DNA of 5,187 nucleotides from Thermoplasmata archaeon (GTDB lineage Archaea > Thermoplasmatota > Thermoplasmata > UBA10834), in NCBI GenBank assembly GCA_013329135.1, contig DUKU01000192.1:1-5187 (forward strand), in the 5' to 3' direction. Positions 1-4,674 of the stretch are shown here, in pieces (position 1 is the stretch's first letter; each line of letters begins with the position of its first letter). Under the pieces are notes generated by a model that saw only the letters and a program-made list of their open reading frames with translations, made no database searches and had not been told where the DNA came from. Position numbers and translations under genes: made by a program.

Positions 1-65
1 TACACGAAAGACGGGACGAAAGCTACGAGTATCAGAACGGACCAGAACACCAGGGGATCGTCCAA
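1..65 (-). CDS. Possible 5' end of a leftward gene encoding a hydrophobic (membrane or secreted) N-terminus, cut by the window edge
   Basis: Reading leftward from a TTG at 65-63, the frame stays open to the edge and gives LDDPLVFWSVLILVAFVPSF and one further residue. That is a short acidic start followed by a continuous hydrophobic stretch like a first transmembrane segment or signal anchor. Third codon positions are mostly G or C, as in the other genes here. A TATA-like box (CTTAAATAG, 104-96) lies about 35 nt upstream, which would place transcription start about 10 nt before the TTG. Against it: TTG is a weak start, there is no SD sequence, an in-frame stop lies a few codons upstream, and only 21 codons are visible. 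No family can be named. Confidence 0.3.
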   Translation of the reverse strand, partial: MDDPLVFWSVLILVAFVPSFV

Positions 66-95
66 TGACGCACCAGACTGTGATTATGATACGGT

Positions 96-104
96 CTATT
101 TAAG
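96..104 (-). promoter_or_regulatory. TATA-like box for the possible leftward gene at the left edge
   Basis: On the minus strand CTTAAATAG stands out as AT-rich, about 35 nt before the TTG at 65. This fits archaeal promoter geometry, with transcription starting about 25 nt downstream near position 75. The match is moderate, and the gene it would serve is itself uncertain. Confidence 0.3.
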
Positions 105-204
105 GGTTGAAATCGTAAAATGCCGGTCGAGCAGTCAAGAGGGGGACCGCGTCCTCGTCCAGACTTGCTCGAGGCGAAGGAAAAGTATGTGGTCGTGGGA
201 TTCC

Positions 205-224
205 CGAGGACTGCTCAGTCCTCG
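205..224 (-). terminator. Perfect 8-bp stem-loop across the ferredoxin stop codon, possible terminator or mRNA 3' end structure
   Basis: CGAGGACT and AGTCCTCG form a perfect 8-bp inverted repeat around the 4-nt loop GAGC, read in the ferredoxin direction. The ferredoxin TGA (217-215) begins at the last base of the upstream arm's partner boundary and runs into the loop. No U-run follows directly; the nearest T-run in transcript sense is 181-184, about 20 nt further on. It could be a terminator, an mRNA-stabilising 3' hairpin or a palindromic protein-binding site. Confidence 0.4.
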
Positions 225-388
225 AGTTTGATTGCGTTGTTCGGGCACTCGTCAACGCACGCGCCGCAGTCGAGGCACTTCTTCTCGTCCACGATGGCGA
301 CGTCCTCGCAGGTTATCGCACCCTCAGGGCAGATATCGACGCATGCTCCACATGCAACGCACTCATCCTTGCTGATCTTAGCTGGCAT
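215..388 (-). CDS. Small 2[4Fe-4S] ferredoxin (57 aa)
   Basis: This is a low-potential electron carrier of the clostridial/archaeal dicluster type, acting in the cytoplasm with oxidoreductases of anaerobic metabolism. The protein starts MPAKISKDECVACGACVDIC. It has two full cluster motifs: C10-x2-C13-x2-C16-x3-C20-P21 and C38-x2-C41-x2-C44-x3-C48-P49. In this fold the fourth cysteine of each motif binds the other cluster. Length is close to the family norm of about 55-60 residues, so the gene is complete. The start is well fixed: GGAGGT (400-395) lies 6 nt before the ATG, and a TATA box lies further upstream. One additional cysteine, C27, is outside both motifs. It is transcribed divergently from the five-gene cluster and appears to be a single-gene unit. 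The redox partner cannot be told from context. The family call is very secure. Confidence 0.95.
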   Translation of the reverse strand: MPAKISKDECVACGACVDICPEGAITCEDVAIVDEKKCLDCGACVDECPNNAIKLED

Positions 389-394
389 CTGACT

Positions 395-400
395 ACCTCC
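395..400 (-). promoter_or_regulatory. Strong SD ribosome binding site of the ferredoxin gene
   Basis: GGAGGT on the minus strand, 6 nt from the ATG at 388, is a full-strength match to the archaeal anti-SD sequence. It fixes the start of this short gene. Confidence 0.85.
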
Positions 401-426
401 GTAGTGATTCGGGGAATGTCTCCCTG

Positions 427-443
427 GATATAAAGTTTCTTGA
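427..443 (-). promoter_or_regulatory. BRE and TATA box of the ferredoxin gene
   Basis: Read on the minus strand, CTTTATATC (435-427) is a near-consensus archaeal box A, preceded by purine-rich CAAGAAA, which resembles a TFB recognition element. Transcription would start about 25 nt downstream, near 405. That gives a leader of roughly 17 nt carrying the SD at 400-395. Spacing and direction fit the ferredoxin gene well. Confidence 0.65.
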
Positions 444-461
444 CCAAATCGAGGGTTGTTA

Positions 462-472
462 GATTTATATTC
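462..472 (+). promoter_or_regulatory. Second TATA-like box in the divergent intergenic region
   Basis: GATTTATATTC is a good box A on the plus strand, with a predicted transcription start near 492, upstream of the small frame at 508 and the amidohydrolase at 582. The same bases read on the minus strand give GAATATAAATC behind a purine-containing flank, and could instead be a distal ferredoxin promoter with a leader of about 50 nt. The direction cannot be settled from sequence alone. Confidence 0.45.
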
Positions 473-507
473 GGTCCGATTATCAAATTCTGGATTCGTA
501 GTTCGAC

Positions 508-585
508 ATGGCAGACCCCACCTATCATTATCGTTCTGGTCGCGAAAGTATTAGGCCGGCTGATACGATGGCCCATACGCCATGA
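508..585 (+). CDS. Possible 25-codon upstream reading frame overlapping the amidohydrolase start
   Basis: From the ATG at 508 the frame reads MADPTYHYRSGRESIRPADT followed by MAHTP and a TGA at 583-585. This stop overlaps the amidohydrolase ATG as ATGA, the classic arrangement for stop-and-restart translation. The TATA box at 462-472 would put a transcription start about 15 nt before this ATG. Against it: no SD sequence, and codons such as CGT, GGT, AGT and ATT that are uncommon in the neighbouring genes. I recognise no family. It may be a chance frame if the amidohydrolase is transcribed from the nearer element at 545-553. Confidence 0.2.
   Translation: MADPTYHYRSGRESIRPADTMAHTP
542..553 (+). 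promoter_or_regulatory. Possible proximal promoter of the amidohydrolase gene (near-leaderless)
   Basis: GCGAAAGTATTA combines a BRE-like GCGAAA with a TATA-like TATTA centred about 31 nt before the ATG at 582. Transcription would then start only a few nt before the start codon. The lack of any SD before this ATG suits a leaderless or near-leaderless mRNA. The TATA match is imperfect, because GGCC follows it. Confidence 0.35.
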
Positions 586-1658
586 GCAGGACGAGCGTTG
601 GCCGGTGGTTGTTCACACAGGAGGGGGTAGTCGATGGCTACATCCTTCTGGAAGGCGACGAGGTGGTCGAGGTCTGCAGAGGCAGGGCCCCTGAAGGGTC
701 CAGCCGAGCCATCGTGCTCCCGGGATTCGTCAATGCTCACACCCACATCGGAGACTCGTTCGCATACCCCGCGCCGAGGGGAACCGTGGAGGAGATAGTA
801 GCTCCCCCGAACGGCTACAAGCACCGGATGCTGAGGACCGCGTCCAGGGAGCAGAAGGTCGCCGCGATGCGGGAGTCCATCTCCCACATGGCCAGAACCG
901 GGACATCCGCCTTCATCGACTTCAGGGAGGAAGGCTCAGAGGGCATTCAGATGATCAATGATTCTATGGGCCAGACGCCCGTCACCGCCCTGGTGCTCGG
1001 GCGGCCTGTGCATTCGAACGCCTCGCTGGAGGCGCTGGCCGATTTCGTCTCGCTCTGTGACGGTTTCGGCATGAGCTCGCTCAGGGACTGGCCGAGAGAC
1101 CTGCTCGAGAGGGCGTCGAAGGCCGCCAAGATGCAAGGAAAGCTCTTCGGGATACACGCGAGCGAGGTGGTCAGGGAGGATGTCGACCTGGTGCTCGGCC
1201 TGAAGCCGGACTTCCTGGTCCACATGACCGCAGCATCTGATGACGACCTGAGGGCCGTGGCAGACGCGCACGTTCCCGTCGTCGTCTGCCCTCGCTCGAA
1301 CGAGTTCTTCGGCATCGACCCGCGCATACCTCAGCTCCTCGATGCAGGAGTCGAGGTCGCGCTGGGAACCGACAACGGGATGATATGCCGGCCGGACATG
1401 CTCGAGGAGCTGCGCGCGGCCTACCGGTTGAGCCTCCCCGGAGGAGGTCTGGCTCCTGCCGATGCGGTACGTCTGGCGACCCATTCAGGGCGCAAAGTAT
1501 TAAATGCGCTACGTAACATAACTACGGAAATCAAGCACACTGACGACCTTGTGGTGGTCGAGACGCAGGGGGATGACCCTCTGATAGAGGTGGTTTCCGC
1601 CACGGGTTCCGCGCATGTCGCGGCAGTGTCCCGTGGAGGAAGGTTGCGGAGGATCTGA
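582..1658 (+). CDS. Metal-dependent amidohydrolase, archaeal chlorohydrolase/deaminase-like (358 aa)
   Basis: This cytoplasmic hydrolase belongs to the amidohydrolase superfamily, in the AtzA/SsnA/cytosine-deaminase-like branch and close in pattern to the archaeal 'chlorohydrolase' group. Relatives deaminate or dechlorinate purine, pyrimidine or triazine-like rings; the substrate here is unknown. An N-terminal beta-sandwich strand (GVVDGYILLEGDEVVEV, residues 15-31) leads into LPGFVNAHTH with metal ligands H53 and H55. H192 and E195 (HASE), H214 (LVHMT) and D264 (LGTDNGM) complete a typical mononuclear Zn/Fe site with a catalytic acid. Length is somewhat below the roughly 400-450 residues of MTA/SAH deaminases. 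The ATG at 582 is the first start after an in-frame stop at 561-563; no SD is visible. It heads the cluster, with uspA starting 1 nt after its stop. Codons near 1494-1532 are unusually AT-rich. The superfamily is secure, the reaction is not. Confidence 0.85.
   Translation: MSRTSVGRWLFTQEGVVDGYILLEGDEVVEVCRGRAPEGSSRAIVLPGFVNAHTHIGDSFAYPAPRGTVEEIVAPPNGYKHRMLRTASREQKVAAMRESISHMARTGTSAFIDFREEGSEGIQMINDSMGQTPVTALVLGRPVHSNASLEALADFVSLCDGFGMSSLRDWPRDLLERASKAAKMQGKLFGIHASEVVREDVDLVLGLKPDFLVHMTAASDDDLRAVADAHVPVVVCPRSNEFFGIDPRIPQLLDAGVEVALGTDNGMICRPDMLEELRAAYRLSLPGGGLAPADAVRLATHSGRKVLNALRNITTEIKHTDDLVVVETQGDDPLIEVVSATGSAHVAAVSRGGRLRRI
1490..1503 (+). promoter_or_regulatory. Possible internal promoter inside the amidohydrolase gene, for uspA and downstream genes
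   Basis: GCGCAAAGTATTAAA lies in a coding stretch that is only about one-third GC, in a GC-rich gene, and uses rare codons (TTA, CTA, CGT, ATA). It reads as BRE-like GCAAAG plus TATA-like TATTAAAT, and shares AAAGTATTA with the element at 545-553. Transcription would begin near 1527, about 130 nt before uspA. An alternative is an AT-rich patch under no promoter selection. Confidence 0.25.
1648..1652 (+). promoter_or_regulatory. SD site that decides the uspA start
   Basis: GGAGG lies 7 nt before the ATG at 1660 and inside the last codons of the amidohydrolase. It supports 1660 over the in-frame ATG at 1615, which would overlap the upstream gene by 44 nt and add 15 residues that do not resemble a Usp N-terminus. 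Confidence 0.75.
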
Positions 1659-1659
1659 G

Positions 1660-2097
1660 ATGGATGGAATCAAGAAGATACTCATTGCGACGGACGGGTC
1701 CGACAACACCAAGGCGGCGGTGTCGTATGGTCTTTGGCTCGCAAAGGAACTCGGGGCGGAGATCACGGCCCTTTATGTCATAGACCAGACCTCGTTCGTG
1801 AGCTTCCCCATGGATTCATCGATCGTGAGCGTCTACTCCTTGCTCGAGAACGAGGGCAAGAAGGCCGTGGATGATGTCAAGGCCGAGGGCGAGTCCGTTG
1901 GCGTGAAGGTCACCCCCATGGTACTCGAGGGTTCGCCCACCAGGAAGATCGTGGAGGTCGCGACCGATTTCGACCTCGTCGTGCTCGGCACGCTCGGCCG
2001 CTCCGCCCTGTCGAAGCTGTTCATGGGGAGCGTCGCAGAGAGGGTCACGAGGTACGCCCCGTGCCCGGTCCTGGTGGTCAGGGCCAAGAAGAGGTGA
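1660..2097 (+). CDS. UspA-family universal stress protein, ATP-binding type (145 aa)
   Basis: This is a single-domain Usp protein with an alpha/beta Rossmann-like fold, normally a cytoplasmic dimer that binds ATP and acts in stress or energy signalling. The N-terminal strand and loop IKKILIATDGSDN (4-16) carries the conserved D12. The C-terminal nucleotide signature G-x2-G-x9-G-S/T is intact: G110, G113, G123, S124. It is followed by AERVTRYAPCPVLVVR, the typical closing helix and strand. This marks it as the ATP-binding subclass, not the UspA-proper type that lacks the motif. Length is normal for one domain. It starts 1 nt after the amidohydrolase stop, and its own stop lies in the SD of the CBS gene, so co-expression is expected. 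Archaeal Usp genes often lie near transporters or CBS proteins; the partner here is the CBS protein (inference). The family is secure, the target unknown. Confidence 0.92.
   Translation: MDGIKKILIATDGSDNTKAAVSYGLWLAKELGAEITALYVIDQTSFVSFPMDSSIVSVYSLLENEGKKAVDDVKAEGESVGVKVTPMVLEGSPTRKIVEVATDFDLVVLGTLGRSALSKLFMGSVAERVTRYAPCPVLVVRAKKR
2091..2097 (+). promoter_or_regulatory. SD site of the CBS gene, overlapping the uspA stop codon
   Basis: GAGGTGA is a seven-base match to the archaeal anti-SD sequence and ends with the uspA TGA, 8 nt before the ATG at 2106. Ribosomes finishing uspA would sit on the site for the next gene. It favours the ATG at 2106 over the in-frame GTG at 2094 or ATG at 2061. 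Confidence 0.75.
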
Positions 2098-2105
2098 CAA
2101 ACCGG

Positions 2106-2948
2106 ATGAAAGTCAAGGAGATCATGACGGAGAACCCGATCGTCGCCGAGCTCCCGGGCACTCGCTCAGAGGTGCTGAAGCAGCTCGTGAAGCACAACGT
2201 CACTGGCATGCCCGTCATCAAGTCGGCCGACGGCACGCTCGCTGGTTTCGTCACGCGCCTGGACATATTCACGAAGCCCGAGGAGGAGCAGCTCGCGCTC
2301 GTGATGAGGCGCGACTACCCCACCATCAACGTCAATGCGAGCGTCAAGGACGCCGCGCGCATCATGGTCGACCAGGACCTGAGCCATCTGCCGGTCGTGG
2401 AGAAGGGCAAGCTCGTGGGGATCATCACCCCTACGGACCTGTTGATCGTGGTCGAGAAGACGAACCTACAGATATCCGTCGAGGAGATCGTGAGGTCCCC
2501 GTGCATCCCTATCTATCATGGCGCCCCGCTGTCGGTCGCGCTCGCGACCTTCAGGGCGGCGAAGGTGGCCGCGCTCCCAGTGTTGGACGACGACGCGAAG
2601 CTTGTGGGCATCGTCACGGACAGGGACATCTTCAACCAGACCATAGTGGACAGGACCGTCGCGATGAGCGACCTCGGGATCAGCGACGAGGACGACAACT
2701 GGACCTGGGAGGGCCTCAGGAACGTCATGAAGCTCTGGTACGAGGTGTCGAAGGTCGACCTGCCCAAGCTGACAGTGAAGGAGATCATGGTGAAGAACCC
2801 CATGACCGTCTTCAGGAAGACCCTTGTAGGGGACGCGGCTAGGACCATGAGGAAGCACGACTTCGGACAGCTGCCCGTGAGGGACTCGAAGGACAACCTC
2901 GTGGCGATGATTTATGACATAGATGTGGTATCCACGCTCACAAAGTGA
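2106..2948 (+). CDS. Four-CBS-domain (two Bateman modules) regulatory protein (280 aa)
   Basis: The protein consists almost wholly of CBS repeats, which pair into Bateman modules that bind AMP, ATP, SAM or related ligands and control partner proteins. CBS1 spans about 1-57 (VKEIMTENP; GFVTRLD 47-53), CBS2 about 62-120 (GIITPTD 105-111), CBS3 about 125-185 (GIVTDRD 168-174) and CBS4 about 221-280 (VKEIMVKNP). A 35-residue linker (about 186-220) between CBS3 and CBS4 is acidic and aromatic, with DEDDNWTWEG. The G-h-h-T-x-x-D ribose/phosphate signature is intact in the first three. In CBS4 it reads AMIYDID (267-273), having lost the Gly and the Thr. There is no membrane segment, DNA-binding domain or enzyme domain, so it probably acts through a partner in trans. 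Strong SD; its stop overlaps the glyS ATG. The domain call is very secure, the ligand and partner unknown. Confidence 0.93.
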   Translation: MKVKEIMTENPIVAELPGTRSEVLKQLVKHNVTGMPVIKSADGTLAGFVTRLDIFTKPEEEQLALVMRRDYPTINVNASVKDAARIMVDQDLSHLPVVEKGKLVGIITPTDLLIVVEKTNLQISVEEIVRSPCIPIYHGAPLSVALATFRAAKVAALPVLDDDAKLVGIVTDRDIFNQTIVDRTVAMSDLGISDEDDNWTWEGLRNVMKLWYEVSKVDLPKLTVKEIMVKNPMTVFRKTLVGDAARTMRKHDFGQLPVRDSKDNLVAMIYDIDVVSTLTK

Positions 2949-4654
2949 TGTTCATGGACCCACAGGAGATACTTTCCCTCTGCAAGCGCAGGGGTTTCCT
3001 ATGGCCATCGTTCGACATCTACGGCGGCATGGCCGGGATGTACGACTTCGGCCCTCTCGGCGTTGCACTCAAGAACAACATCGAGAACCACTGGAGGCGG
3101 CTGTATGTGCTCCAGGAGGGCTTCATGGAGCTGTCGTGCCCCCTGGTGTCCCCGGAGCCGGTCTTCAAAGCCTCAGGGCACCTGGACACCTTCTCCGACA
3201 TGTACGTGGAGTGCACCAAGTGCGGGGAGACGTACCGCGCGGACCACCTGGCGAAGGACCTGCACGAGAACCCCGCGACACTGGACGAGGTCCAGCTGGG
3301 CAAGCTCCTGCGTGAGAACGGCGTCAAGTGCCTCTCGTGCAAGGGCGACCTCACGGAGCCGAAGAGGTTCAACCTGATGTTCAAGACCATGGTCGGCGCT
3401 GGCAAGGCAAAGCCGGGCTACCTGAGGCCGGAGACGGCACAGGGCATGTTCGTCAACTTCCAGCAGGTCTACAGGCTGGGGAGGGAGAAGCTCCCCGTGG
3501 GCGCGGTCCAGGTCGGCACATCGTTCAGGAACGAGATATCCCCGAGGCAGGGCCTGATAAGGTTGAGGGAGTTCCACCAGATGGAGGCCGAGCTGTTCGT
3601 ACACCCTGATGACAAGACCTGGCCCAGGTTCGGGGCCGTGAAGCACGAGAAGCTACTCCTGGTAGCGAACTCCGGCGAGACGAAGGAGATCACTCTCGAG
3701 CAGGCGGTGAATGACAAGGTCATAGTCAACGAGGTTCTGGCGTACTTCATGTGGCTCACGTACAGGTTCGTGCTCGATGTAGGCCTCGACCCGAAGAAGA
3801 TGAGGTTCAGGCAACACGAGAAGACTGAGATGGCGCACTACGCCTCCGACTGCTGGGACCTCGAGGCGGAACTGGGGTATGGCTGGGTGGAGCTCGTCGG
3901 CGTCGCGGACCGAGGGTGTTACGACCTGTCCGCGCACATCAAGCACTCAGACGCGGACCTCACGGCATTCGAGAAGTTCGACGAGCCGAAGGAGGTCGAG
4001 CAGGAGGGCGTCAAGGTCAAGTTCGACGTCATGGGCAAGATGTTCAAGGGCGACACGAAGATTGTCGCTGAGGCGCTGTCCAAGATGCCCCTGGAGTCGC
4101 TGAAAGGCCGCGAATCTGTCCCGGTCCAGGCAGGTGGAAGGACACACGACGTGCCCGCCGAGTGCTTCGAGGTCGCCATGAGGAAGGAGAAGGTCACGGG
4201 CAGGAAGTTCGTGCCACACGTGATCGAGCCAGCGTACGGCGTCGACAGGATCGCGTATGCGGCCCTCGAGCACGCGTATTCCAAGTCCGAGAAGGAGGAT
4301 TACATCACGCTCAGGCTCAAGGGGCTCGTGGCGCCGTTCAAGGCCGGCGTGTTCCCGCTCATGGCAAAGGACGGCCTGGACGGCATCGCGTCCGAGATAC
4401 ACGCATCGCTCTCATCGGCCGGCATGCACACATACTACGACGATGCTGGCTCGATTGGTCGCAGGTACGCGCGCATGGACGAGGTCGGGACGCCCTGCTG
4501 CATCACTGTCGACTACCAGACGAAGGACGACGGCACGGTCACGGTCAGGGACCGGGACAGTTCCGAGCAGCGCAGGATTAAGAAGGAGAACGTCGTTCTT
4601 GCGGTGACCAGATTGGTCTCGGGAGCAGGCTTGAAGGCTCTCGAGGGGCTGTGA
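2948..4654 (+). CDS. glyS: Glycyl-tRNA synthetase, archaeal/eukaryotic alpha2 type (568 aa)
   Basis: This class II synthetase charges tRNA-Gly with glycine at the cost of ATP in the cytoplasm and is essential. The N-terminus CKRRGFLWPSFDIYGGMAGM and nearby DFGPLG are typical. A four-cysteine Zn-ribbon-like insert (C89, C92, C128, C131) lies in the N-terminal third. The catalytic core has PETAQGMF (161-168), motif 2 FRNEISPRQG (from F193) with its conserved arginines, ELVGVADR (315-322) and motif 3 with GVDR (431-434). The C-terminal anticodon-binding domain runs from about 455 to 560, with APFKAGVFPL, GSIGRRYARMDEVGTP and TVTVRDRDSSEQ. Length matches archaeal GlyRS and the gene is intact. I chose ATG 2948, which overlaps the CBS stop as TGATG; GTG 2945 and ATG 2954 are possible, the last having GTGA 5 nt upstream. 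No strong SD is present, so coupling to the CBS gene is likely. Confidence 0.97.
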   Translation: MFMDPQEILSLCKRRGFLWPSFDIYGGMAGMYDFGPLGVALKNNIENHWRRLYVLQEGFMELSCPLVSPEPVFKASGHLDTFSDMYVECTKCGETYRADHLAKDLHENPATLDEVQLGKLLRENGVKCLSCKGDLTEPKRFNLMFKTMVGAGKAKPGYLRPETAQGMFVNFQQVYRLGREKLPVGAVQVGTSFRNEISPRQGLIRLREFHQMEAELFVHPDDKTWPRFGAVKHEKLLLVANSGETKEITLEQAVNDKVIVNEVLAYFMWLTYRFVLDVGLDPKKMRFRQHEKTEMAHYASDCWDLEAELGYGWVELVGVADRGCYDLSAHIKHSDADLTAFEKFDEPKEVEQEGVKVKFDVMGKMFKGDTKIVAEALSKMPLESLKGRESVPVQAGGRTHDVPAECFEVAMRKEKVTGRKFVPHVIEPAYGVDRIAYAALEHAYSKSEKEDYITLRLKGLVAPFKAGVFPLMAKDGLDGIASEIHASLSSAGMHTYYDDAGSIGRRYARMDEVGTPCCITVDYQTKDDGTVTVRDRDSSEQRRIKKENVVLAVTRLVSGAGLKALEGL

Positions 4655-4656
4655 AC

Positions 4657-4662
4657 AGGAGA
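4657..4662 (+). promoter_or_regulatory. Likely SD site of the DNA methyltransferase gene
   Basis: AGGAGA follows the glyS stop directly and lies 12 nt before the ATG at 4675, slightly longer than usual spacing. It gives modest support for 4675. The alternative GTG at 4651 overlaps the glyS stop and would have only GAGG(GG) 2-4 nt upstream. Confidence 0.45.
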
Positions 4663-4674
4663 GATAGAGCGGTC

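Noticed and set aside
1..231. Plus-strand frame open from the left edge to a TGA at 229-231
   Set aside because: It crosses the TATA-like box, the inverted repeat and the ferredoxin 3' end. Its product is Ser/Arg-rich and featureless, and its codon use worsens along its length, so it is probably a chance open frame.
120..392. 90-codon plus-strand open frame
   Set aside because: It lies antisense across the whole ferredoxin gene, which has two perfect cluster motifs, an SD and a TATA box. The product is low-complexity Ser/His/Thr.
411..424. GGGA/TCCC mini-hairpin near the predicted ferredoxin transcription start
   Set aside because: The stem is only 4 bp with a 5-nt loop, which is too weak to separate from chance.
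440..694. 84-codon plus-strand open frame spanning the intergenic region and the amidohydrolase start
   Set aside because: It overlaps the amidohydrolase in another frame, and after position 582 its sequence is the Gly/Arg-rich shadow typical of a GC-rich gene. There is no SD.
936..1484. 182-codon minus-strand open frame
   Set aside because: It is wholly antisense to the amidohydrolase, whose metal-binding motifs span this region. The product is Arg/His-rich with no recognisable domain.
1615..1659. Earlier ATG for the UspA protein
   Set aside because: It would overlap the amidohydrolase by 44 nt and add residues foreign to Usp N-termini. The ATG at 1660 has a well-spaced GGAGG.
2061..2105. 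Earlier starts (ATG 2061, GTG 2094) for the CBS protein
   Set aside because: The added residues are the frame-shifted end of uspA. GAGGTGA lies 8 nt before ATG 2106, and the CBS fold begins at VKEIM directly after it.
3173..3646. 157-codon minus-strand open frame
   Set aside because: It is antisense to glyS across the highly conserved PETAQG and motif 2 regions. The Leu/Arg/Val-rich product is a GC-driven shadow, as are similar frames at 3947-4402 and 4846-5178.
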